Source of the DNA: Arcanobacterium_A sp034173665
GTDB lineage: Bacteria; Actinomycetota; Actinomycetes; Actinomycetales; Actinomycetaceae
Length of the DNA stretch: 7,417 nt
NCBI GenBank assembly: GCA_034173665.1
Contig: JAXFDG010000172.1
Coordinates: 1-7,417 of the forward strand
Direction: 5' to 3'
The notes beneath the pieces are model-generated. The model saw nothing but the letters and a program-made list of their open reading frames with translations, did not search any database and was not told the origin of the DNA. Made by a program: the position numbers and the translations under genes. This document shows, in pieces, positions 1-5,404 of this stretch (positions are counted from its first letter, which is position 1; each line of letters begins with the position of its first letter).

Positions 1-356
1 AGTTTGTGCTTGGTTCTACTTTCGAACAGGTAACACTTGCCGACGACGTCGCCGCACGCCTTGAAGGAAAGTCCAGCTTAGGTCGCCTTGGATTATTGAC
101 TCATTCGACCGCAGGTTTTATTGATCCTGGCTTCTCTGGTCACGTTACACTTGAGCTTTCGAACACGGCAACTATGCCAATCAAGCTCTATGCTGGCATG
201 AAAGTTGGTCAGCTTTGCTTCTTCCAACTATCTTCAGCTGCAGAGCGCCCTTATGGTCAGGGTGCTACTCATTCGCGTTACCAAGGGCAACGTGGGCCGA
301 CGGCGTCGCGCTCGCATCTAAACTTCCATCAGGTAGATACTTCGCGGGAGTTGTAA
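1..356 (+). CDS. dcd: dCTP deaminase (probably bifunctional with dUTPase), C-terminal part
   Basis: The gene is cut by the left edge; the reading frame is open from base 3 (TTT GTG CTT), so the GTG at 6 is internal Val, not a start. About 117 residues remain of a protein usually near 190. The family is a cytosolic homotrimer that deaminates dCTP toward dUMP for thymidylate synthesis. Counting that Val as residue 1, the segment LEGKSSLGRLG (19-29) holds the conserved Ser and Arg of the nucleotide site, HSTAGFIDPGFSGH (33-46) is the core turn, and Glu50 in TLELSN matches the catalytic Glu. The C-terminal YQGQRGPTASR (about 92-102) is the triphosphate-covering tail. From memory the match is close to the Mycobacterium enzyme, which makes dUMP directly from dCTP, so the bifunctional type is inferred. 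It converges on the downstream regulator with a 24-nt gap and is functionally unrelated to it. Confidence 0.95.
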   Translation, partial: FVLGSTFEQVTLADDVAARLEGKSSLGRLGLLTHSTAGFIDPGFSGHVTLELSNTATMPIKLYAGMKVGQLCFFQLSSAAERPYGQGATHSRYQGQRGPTASRSHLNFHQVDTSREL

Positions 357-380
357 CGAGTAGCCTAGATTGGCTTACAG

Positions 381-1103
381 TTAGCGGCCTAAATATTGGG
401 CAAATGGATGTGCCGGAACTTGGTCAAGAATTCGAATGTCGTCAAAGACAATTCGGAGATGATTTTCCATCTCGCTGATTGCTGTTTCTATATCTTCATC
501 TAAGACTGCATTGAAAATTCTTCGATGTTGCCGTGAGAAGCGAGCGTTATCTGGAATCTCGCGTAAGCCGACGATGCGTGCTCGGTCAAGATGGGATTTT
601 GCTTGAACTACATAATCCCAAGACTGATGATGGCTCCCTAGTGCCATTAAAAGCCGGTGGAATTCTTCGTCGAGGTAGAAGAATTCATAGTAATCACCAA
701 CTTCTAGCGCGGCTTGTCGATCTAAGTTTCCCGAGATTAGTTCAATTAATTTTTTATCCAATGGGTATTTCAGTTGCCGAAGTGAAGTCACTTCAACTGC
801 TTCGCGAAGAAATTGCGCTTCTTTAACGCGGGTCATATCGATATCTGTAACGAATGTGCCCACTTTCGGAACGATTTGTACGAAGTCTTCTTCGGCTAAA
901 AGCACTAAGGCTTCTCTTCCAGGGGTTCGGGAGACGTCTAATTGTTTTGCGATTTCGTTTTCAGAAATTGCTGAACCTGGGCGGTAGTAGAGTCCAATAA
1001 TTTGATTTCGGAGATGTTCGTAGACCAGTGAACGTGCATTCTTTGCGTGTCCTTGCTGCGTTTTTGCGAGTGTCTCAGCATTGTTTGCTGGCTGCTTCGC
1101 CAT
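381..1103 (-). CDS. GntR-family transcriptional regulator, FCD (FadR) subfamily
   Basis: A 240-residue DNA-binding repressor, usual size for the FCD subfamily. The winged helix spans about residues 20-88: YEHLRNQIIGLYYRPGS, then ISENEIAKQLDVSRTPGREAL (46-66) as helix-turn-helix and VGTFV (81-85) as the wing. The all-helical FCD effector domain covers about 93-230. Its usual metal/ligand residues are visible as Asp145 and His149 (YLDEEFH), His193 (QHRRI) and His215 (MENHL). The start at 1103 is chosen because AAAGGAGGT lies 4 nt upstream; a longer frame from ATG at 1139 has no ribosome site and would contain the promoter's TATAAT box. FCD proteins commonly bind carboxylates and repress sugar-acid catabolism, so with the divergent dehydrogenase-TRAP-uxuBA operon it is inferred to be the local repressor responding to a hexuronate or aldonate. 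One oddity is Gly62 in SRTPGRE, where most relatives have Val. Confidence 0.93.
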   Translation of the reverse strand: MAKQPANNAETLAKTQQGHAKNARSLVYEHLRNQIIGLYYRPGSAISENEIAKQLDVSRTPGREALVLLAEEDFVQIVPKVGTFVTDIDMTRVKEAQFLREAVEVTSLRQLKYPLDKKLIELISGNLDRQAALEVGDYYEFFYLDEEFHRLLMALGSHHQSWDYVVQAKSHLDRARIVGLREIPDNARFSRQHRRIFNAVLDEDIETAISEMENHLRIVFDDIRILDQVPAHPFAQYLGR

Positions 1104-1107
1104 TCGA

Positions 1108-1116
1108 ACCTCCTTT
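1108..1116 (-). promoter_or_regulatory. Ribosome binding site that fixes the GntR start
   Basis: On the minus strand this reads AAAGGAGGT, a near-perfect anti-16S match, followed by TCGA and then ATG (1103-1101). It decides for the 240-residue protein against the longer reading frame starting at 1139. Confidence 0.85.
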
Positions 1117-1128
1117 GCTTCAAAAGTA

Positions 1129-1134
1129 ATTATA
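1129..1134 (-). promoter_or_regulatory. Predicted -10 box of the GntR gene promoter
   Basis: The minus strand reads TGAGTATAAT, with a perfect TATAAT hexamer and a TG two bases upstream that is close to an extended -10. Transcription would begin near 1122, giving a leader of about 19 nt that just contains the ribosome site. A -35 is poor: TTAGTA at an 18-nt spacing (1153-1158) matches the consensus at about three positions. That hexamer overlaps the putative operator, consistent with autoregulation. No transcription data were available. Confidence 0.5.
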
Positions 1135-1147
1135 CTCATAAATTTGC

Positions 1148-1185
1148 TTGTATACTAATCTTGTATGTAAGTTAGTCTCATACAG
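1148..1185. promoter_or_regulatory. Putative operator cluster in the divergent intergenic region
   Basis: Several overlapping symmetries occupy about 40 bp between the regulator and its target operon. CTTGTAT occurs twice in direct orientation (1147-1153 and 1160-1166, period 13), and ATACAG (1180-1185) is nearly its inverse. TTGTATACTAA (1148-1158) contains the palindrome GTATAC. ACTAA (1154-1158) and TTAGT (1172-1176) form an inverted pair centred on 1165. TTGTATAC-centred palindromes are typical of operators of FCD-type GntR regulators of sugar-acid genes. The placement over the upstream side of the gntR promoter and ahead of the dehydrogenase start suits a shared operator. A plus-strand promoter must lie here, but I could not choose convincing -35/-10 boxes for it. 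Confidence 0.5.
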
Positions 1186-1220
1186 ATAAAGTTCCATAGC
1201 GAAAGTTACTGGAATAAACA

Positions 1221-1226
1221 AAGGAG
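1221..1226 (+). promoter_or_regulatory. Ribosome binding site of the dehydrogenase gene, deciding its start
   Basis: AAGGAG ends 10 nt before the ATG at 1237. An in-frame TTG at 1228 is only 1 nt downstream of it, too close for initiation, and the ATG at 1246 is 19 nt away, too far. The start at 1237 is therefore preferred. Confidence 0.7.
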
Positions 1227-1236
1227 TTTGTCTGCC

Positions 1237-2295
1237 ATGCAGAAGATGAAGGCACTCGTAGTGCACAGTGCAAATGATTTACGGCTTGATGAAATTGACG
1301 TGCCTACTCCAGGCGCAAATGAAGTTTTGGTTCGCATGGCTTATGCCGGTATTTGCGGGTCAGATGTTTCGTATGTAAAAAATGGCGCATCCGGAACTGC
1401 GGTCCTAAAGAATCCATTGGTTCTTGGTCATGAAGTATCTGGGATTATCGCCGCCTTGGGTGATGGAGTTGAAACTTTAGAAGTTGGCCAAGCAGTAACG
1501 ATATATCCGGCCACTGTAGTGGGAGATGAAGTTCTTCCAGAACGGCTTGCTGGCCGAGATAACCTCTATTCGCAAGTTCGTTATTTCGGTTCAGCTGCGC
1601 TTGATCCACATACTGATGGTGGCATGAGTGAGTACAAGCTTGTTGCTGCAGACCATATTATTCCACTCCCGGCAGAGCTAGATTTAAAGCGTGCCGCTTT
1701 AGCAGAGCCGCTCGCCGTCGGTATTCATGCGATTAATCGTGTGAACTCGGTACTCCCAGAAGGCATCGCTGGCAAACCTATTGCTATTAATGGTGCTGGC
1801 CCAATCGGTCTGTTGTTATTAGCGGCAGCAAAGCAGCGGGGTGCTTCACGGATTGTGGCAATTGACGTAAACGAGGCAGCTCTTGAGCGTGCTAAGGCAC
1901 TTGGTGCAGACGAAATCGTAAATGCGGCAAAAGATGAAATTCCAGCGGGAATCGAAATTGTTTTTGAAACTTCTGGTGTTGCTGCCACATTTGGTGCGGT
2001 TTTATCAGCACTCGAAAAAGGCGGTTTATTAGTTCAGGTTGGAAACCTTCCAAGCACTGCTGTGAATGCGGTTCTCGGGCAGTTAGTAACTCGTGAAATT
2101 ACTTGGATTGGTTCATATCGTTTTATCGATGAAATGAACGACGCCGTTTCATTATTGGCTGCTGGTCTAAACGTGGATGCTGTGATTAGCCATGAATTTG
2201 AACTTGCGCAGGGTATTGAAGCGTTCGATGTTGCACTTGATCGCGAACAAGACTCGGCAAAAATTTTGATTCGGTTGTTAGAAGAGGGCAACTGA
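1237..2295 (+). CDS. Zn-type medium-chain dehydrogenase, L-idonate/L-gulonate 5-dehydrogenase-like
   Basis: A 352-residue cytosolic NAD(P)-dependent alcohol/polyol dehydrogenase. The GroES-like domain carries the catalytic zinc residues Cys40 (GICGSD), His65-Glu66 (LGHEVSG) and Glu157 (AEPLAV). The Rossmann domain has GAGPIG at 186-191, and Asp210 ending the second strand (VAIDVN) suggests NAD+ rather than NADP+. The segment RYFGSAALDPHTDGGMSEY (115-133) closely resembles E. coli IdnD as I recall it, pointing to oxidation at C5 of a six-carbon aldonate. Unusually, the lobe at about 90-112 that normally bears four structural-zinc cysteines has none. First gene of the operon, 47 nt before dctP. 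With uxuB and uxuA downstream, an attractive role is L-gulonate to D-fructuronate; L-idonate or another polyol is possible. The family is certain, the substrate inferred. Confidence 0.85.
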   Translation: MQKMKALVVHSANDLRLDEIDVPTPGANEVLVRMAYAGICGSDVSYVKNGASGTAVLKNPLVLGHEVSGIIAALGDGVETLEVGQAVTIYPATVVGDEVLPERLAGRDNLYSQVRYFGSAALDPHTDGGMSEYKLVAADHIIPLPAELDLKRAALAEPLAVGIHAINRVNSVLPEGIAGKPIAINGAGPIGLLLLAAAKQRGASRIVAIDVNEAALERAKALGADEIVNAAKDEIPAGIEIVFETSGVAATFGAVLSALEKGGLLVQVGNLPSTAVNAVLGQLVTREITWIGSYRFIDEMNDAVSLLAAGLNVDAVISHEFELAQGIEAFDVALDREQDSAKILIRLLEEGN

Positions 2296-2342
2296 ATTTA
2301 AACAATCGCGTTAAATACGCACTCTATCAAAGGAGATAACTA

Positions 2343-3365
2343 ATGAAGCTCGCTAAGTCAGCTGCAGTTATTGCGGCAGTAGCATTGGGCCTTTCCGCTT
2401 GTTCAGGTGGAAATTCTGACAGCAGTGCCGGAGGAGCAACTGAAACTAAGGTTGTGCGCATTGGTAGCAACTGGGCTGCGAGTCATCCAATGGCCAAGGC
2501 TATCGATGAAGTCTTTGTACCAGAAGTTGAAAAGGCAACGAATGGTGCTCTCGATATCGAAGTTCATCACTCCGGTGCTTTAGGTAATGAAGCTGATCTC
2601 TGGGATGGTGTACGTAACGGAACAATTGAAGCGGTTCTTGTTGGTACTCCGATGAATCAAGAATTCTCGACCATGCTTATCTCGGACTGGCCATTCCTCT
2701 ACCGCGACCTTGACCACGCAAAGAAGGTTTGGACCGGAGAAGTAGCAGAAGAAGTTTCCGCATCCTTCGCTGAAGCATTCCCAACCACTAAGATTCTCGG
2801 CTGGGGACCAAACTCAGCACGAACCTTCTCATCAAAGAAGGAACTCACCAACTTTGAACAGTTCAAGGGACAGAAATTCCGAATGCCACAAAACCCAATT
2901 CATATTGGTCTAGCTGAAGGTTTTGGAGCTTCTGCGCAGGTTATTCTATTGGGAGAGCTATTTACTGCTTTGGAAACTGGCGTTGTTGATGGTCAGGATA
3001 ACGGTATGGTGACCATTATTTCTGAAGGTTTTAATGAAGTTCAGAAGTACGTTTATGAAACCAACCATATTATTGCAACTCTCGAGTTCATCGTTAATGC
3101 TGGTTTCTTTGATGGCTTGACCGCTGAGCAGCAAGAAATTGTTTCTGCTGCTGCTAAGAAGGCATCTGAATCTGCATGGGATAACTACATCGCTTCTGTA
3201 GATACTGATCGCAAGTTCCTTCAGGACAATGGCGTAACTGTAACCCAGCCAACTGCCGAAGATCTTGAAAAGATGCAGAAGGCAATTGAACCACTCGTTG
3301 AAAAGCTCTATGCAGAAAACGACTGGGCAAAAGAACTTACCGACAAGATTCGTGCGGTTAAGTAA
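2343..3365 (+). CDS. dctP: TRAP transporter solute-binding lipoprotein (DctP family)
   Basis: A 340-residue extracytoplasmic receptor that captures a carboxylate substrate and hands it to DctQM. It begins with a lipoprotein signal peptide with lipobox LSA-Cys20, followed by a Ser/Gly-rich linker (21-33) and the mature domain from about 36 (VVRIGSNWAASHP). The family hallmark is GQKFRMP (176-182), in which Arg180 is expected to salt-bridge the ligand carboxylate; ELFTALETGVVDGQDN (205-220) is the other signature. AAAGGAG at 2329-2335 lies 7 nt before the ATG. Lipid anchoring suits a Gram-positive cell, where a free periplasmic receptor would be lost. Codon choice differs from its neighbours: 20 of 22 lysines use AAG, suggesting strong expression. 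From the neighbouring uxuB and uxuA, the ligand is inferred to be a hexuronate or aldonate; the sequence alone does not identify it. Confidence 0.95.
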   Translation: MKLAKSAAVIAAVALGLSACSGGNSDSSAGGATETKVVRIGSNWAASHPMAKAIDEVFVPEVEKATNGALDIEVHHSGALGNEADLWDGVRNGTIEAVLVGTPMNQEFSTMLISDWPFLYRDLDHAKKVWTGEVAEEVSASFAEAFPTTKILGWGPNSARTFSSKKELTNFEQFKGQKFRMPQNPIHIGLAEGFGASAQVILLGELFTALETGVVDGQDNGMVTIISEGFNEVQKYVYETNHIIATLEFIVNAGFFDGLTAEQQEIVSAAAKKASESAWDNYIASVDTDRKFLQDNGVTVTQPTAEDLEKMQKAIEPLVEKLYAENDWAKELTDKIRAVK

Positions 3366-3367
3366 TT

Positions 3368-3413
3368 AAGTTTCGGGCCGGAATTCAATACTTCGAGTTC
3401 CGGCCTGTAACTT
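3368..3413 (+). promoter_or_regulatory. Strong intercistronic hairpin between dctP and dctQ
   Basis: Two 19-nt arms, 3368-3386 and 3395-3413, pair around an 8-nt loop with a single mismatch (3373/3408). The core is GGCCGGAATTC with GAGTTCCGGCC (one G-U), extended by AAGTT/AACTT at the base. What follows is CCCAATTAAAAG, not a U-tract, so it is not a normal intrinsic terminator. In binding-protein transporter operons such hairpins protect the upstream message from 3' exonucleases or cause partial termination, raising receptor over membrane-subunit levels. That role is inferred here. Confidence 0.75.
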
Positions 3414-3438
3414 CCCAATTAAAAGTGGAGACACACAA

Positions 3439-3969
3439 ATGGTTAATAAGATTTTCCGATTAATTGAGATTGTGATGGCGGTATTTCTCGTCATCATGGT
3501 TGCTTTTATGTTTCTAAATGTGGTGATGCGATTTGCCTTTGACTCCGGACTTGTTTGGTCTGAAGAAATTGCACGGCTCGCGTTTATTTTCTTAGTTTAT
3601 TTAGGAATTATTGGTGCTTATCGTGACAATCGTCATTTGGGTGTCAATATGCTGATGGAGAAGCTGCCAGAACGCTACGGAAAAATTATTTTCGTCGTTA
3701 TTCAATTAATTGTTATTTGGGTGATGGTACTTCTAGCAATTGGTTCAATTAACTTAGCCGAACAGACCTTAAATGATCGTTGGGTTGCCACTCAATTCCC
3801 GCGCTGGATCGTCTCTGGTGTGGGAGCAGTGCCTGGTATTGCAGTTTCCTTCCTTGCTCTTACGAATATTTATCGGGTCACTTTTGGCAAGGCTGGGTTG
3901 GCCGATCTTCTTGTCGTTGAAAATGACGATTCGGCAGCAGACCTCACTACCTCGGAAGTGGAGAAATAA
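3439..3969 (+). CDS. dctQ: TRAP transporter small membrane subunit (DctQ family)
   Basis: A 176-residue integral membrane protein, usual size for DctQ, which binds DctM and is needed for TRAP transport. Four hydrophobic segments are visible at about 9-33, 46-61, 83-104 and 124-146. The family pattern appears as NVVMRFAF (27-34), WSEEIARLAFIF (40-51) and NRHLGVN (64-70). A charged tail rich in Asp/Glu follows residue 158. GTGGAG sits 8 nt before the ATG. The stop is only 2 nt from dctM, whose ribosome site is the same GTGGAG at 8 nt and lies inside the end of dctQ, suggesting coupled and roughly equal synthesis of the two subunits. Confidence 0.93.
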   Translation: MVNKIFRLIEIVMAVFLVIMVAFMFLNVVMRFAFDSGLVWSEEIARLAFIFLVYLGIIGAYRDNRHLGVNMLMEKLPERYGKIIFVVIQLIVIWVMVLLAIGSINLAEQTLNDRWVATQFPRWIVSGVGAVPGIAVSFLALTNIYRVTFGKAGLADLLVVENDDSAADLTTSEVEK

Positions 3970-3971
3970 CC

Positions 3972-5315
3972 ATGTTTTTAAAAACGATTGGAACTTCTAT
4001 TCTTAAAACCTTTACCTCAGGTAGTGTGGTTCTCTCAGCTCTTACTGCCTTCTTAGTTGGAGCAATTGCCCTTGGAGTGCCGATTGCATTTGCGATTCTT
4101 TTCTCTGGAGCTGCTACTGCGCAGATTATGGGTGGCGCTAACACTGACCCAATGATTATTGCGGCGCAGCTACTTCGCGGCACAGACTCTGTTTCAATGA
4201 TGGCGTTGCCATACTTTATTTTGGTTGGCGAGCTAATGAACCGTGGCGGTCTTACTAAGCGTCTCATTGATTTATTCAATGTTTCAGTGGGGCGTGTGCG
4301 CGGTGGTCTCGGCTACGTAACAATTTTGACCACTTTACTTTTCGGTGCGCTTGTTGGCTCTGCCGTTGCCTCAACTGCTGCACTCGGCGCAATTCTCATT
4401 CCAATGATGGTAAACGCCGGATATGATCGCGGAAAGGCTGCTGGCCTTGTTACTGGTGCGAATATTGTTACACCAATTATGCCGCCATCAATTCCGCTAA
4501 TTGTTTTTGGCGCAACAGCTGGTGTTTCAATTACTCAGCTGTTCGTAGGGTCAATTGTTCCAGCTTTCTACCTCACTGGTTTCTTGTGCGTTACTTGGTA
4601 TTTTGTGTCACGTAAAGATGCAGTGAAAGTGGATGTTCCTTGGCCCGGTTTTGCTGGGTTTATGAAGCTTGTGTTTAACGGTTTTTGGGCCATCTTACTT
4701 CCGGTGATGCTCGTAATCGGTTTGCGTGGAGGAATTTTTACCGCAACTGAGGCTGGCGTAGTAGCTGTAGTTTATGCGTTATTTATCGGCGTTGTAGTGT
4801 ATCGAGAATTAACATTTAGCTTAATTTTCCGAGCTTTAATTTCTACTGCGAAGATGACTGCAGTGGTTATGTTCCTTGCCGCAACAGCGCAAGTGCTTGC
4901 ATACTTTATGACTATTTCTGGATTGCCAAGAATTGTTTCCGGAATTATGGCACCGCTTGTAGATTCTCCGACCATGCTGGTCTTTGTAATCATGGTCATC
5001 GTTTTCCTTCTTGGTTTCATCCTCGACGTTATTCCAACAGTTCTTATCTTGACTCCGCTAATCGTTCCAGTGCTCCAAGAAGCAGGTGTGGATCTAGTTT
5101 ACTTCGGTATCGTTTTCACTCTTTCGAACGTACTTGGTCTGATTACGCCACCGGTTGGTCCGTCGCTTAATGTGGCCAGCGCCGTTGGAAACGTAAAGAT
5201 TGAAGTTGTGGCAAAGAAAGTAATGCCGTATCTGATTGGGCAAATAATACTGCTGTGCTTGCTCGTGTTCGTGCCATCTTTGGTAACTGTTCCACTAGCT
5301 TGGTTAGCAGGATAA
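3972..5315 (+). CDS. dctM: TRAP transporter large membrane subunit (DctM family)
   Basis: A 447-residue permease, slightly above the typical 425-430, with roughly eleven to thirteen hydrophobic segments across its length. It forms the ion-coupled (usually Na+) elevator that translocates the substrate delivered by DctP. Signature stretches are GALVGSAVASTAALG (from residue 125), TPIMPPSIPLIVFG (around 171-175, with PPSIP) and ITPPVGPSLNV (391-401); the two proline-containing re-entrant loops are typical of this ion-transporter superfamily. The first 17 or so residues look like a short amphipathic extension before the first membrane segment, which may account for the extra length. The start at 3972 is supported by GTGGAG 8 nt upstream and the tight junction to dctQ. 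Substrate is expected to match DctP, presumably a sugar acid. Confidence 0.95.
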   Translation: MFLKTIGTSILKTFTSGSVVLSALTAFLVGAIALGVPIAFAILFSGAATAQIMGGANTDPMIIAAQLLRGTDSVSMMALPYFILVGELMNRGGLTKRLIDLFNVSVGRVRGGLGYVTILTTLLFGALVGSAVASTAALGAILIPMMVNAGYDRGKAAGLVTGANIVTPIMPPSIPLIVFGATAGVSITQLFVGSIVPAFYLTGFLCVTWYFVSRKDAVKVDVPWPGFAGFMKLVFNGFWAILLPVMLVIGLRGGIFTATEAGVVAVVYALFIGVVVYRELTFSLIFRALISTAKMTAVVMFLAATAQVLAYFMTISGLPRIVSGIMAPLVDSPTMLVFVIMVIVFLLGFILDVIPTVLILTPLIVPVLQEAGVDLVYFGIVFTLSNVLGLITPPVGPSLNVASAVGNVKIEVVAKKVMPYLIGQIILLCLLVFVPSLVTVPLAWLAG

Positions 5316-5333
5316 AGCTAAACAAACATATTA

Positions 5334-5380
5334 GCGTGGGTGGGAAGTTTTATTTTCTCTCCGAAATTTCCCACCCGCGT
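5334..5380 (+). promoter_or_regulatory. Strong intercistronic hairpin between dctM and uxuB
   Basis: Arms GCGTGGGTGGGAAGTTT (5334-5350) and AAATTTCCCACCCGCGT (5364-5380) pair over 17 positions without mismatch, allowing three G-U pairs, around a 13-nt pyrimidine-rich loop. The downstream sequence AAGTCTTAGAAAG is not a U-tract, so ordinary intrinsic termination on the plus strand is unlikely. It separates the transporter genes from the catabolic genes and ends 24 nt before the uxuB start, near a weak ribosome site, so it could act as a message-stability or processing element or a partial terminator. Mechanism is inferred. Confidence 0.75.
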
Positions 5381-5404
5381 AAGTCTTAGAAAGAAATATC
5401 CAAA

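Noticed and set aside
360..378. Small hairpin AGCC-TAGATT-GGCT (extended by GTA/TAC with one bulge) between the convergent dcd and gntR genes, a possible bidirectional terminator.
   Set aside because: Only four continuous pairs and no U-tract on either strand; too weak to call as a terminator.
1161..1192. A plus-strand promoter for the operon using TTGTAT (1161-1166) as -35 and TAAAGT (1187-1192) as -10.
   Set aside because: The 20-nt spacing is too long and the -10 matches only four of six; other pairings were no better, so no specific promoter was called.
2308..2320. GCGT-TAAAT-ACGC inverted repeat between the dehydrogenase gene and dctP.
   Set aside because: A 4-bp stem in a 47-nt gap is easily chance; no promoter boxes or conserved context support a regulatory call.
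5338..5345. GGGTGGG run in the second hairpin as a G-quadruplex.
   Set aside because: Only two G-runs occur locally; four are needed for an intramolecular quadruplex.
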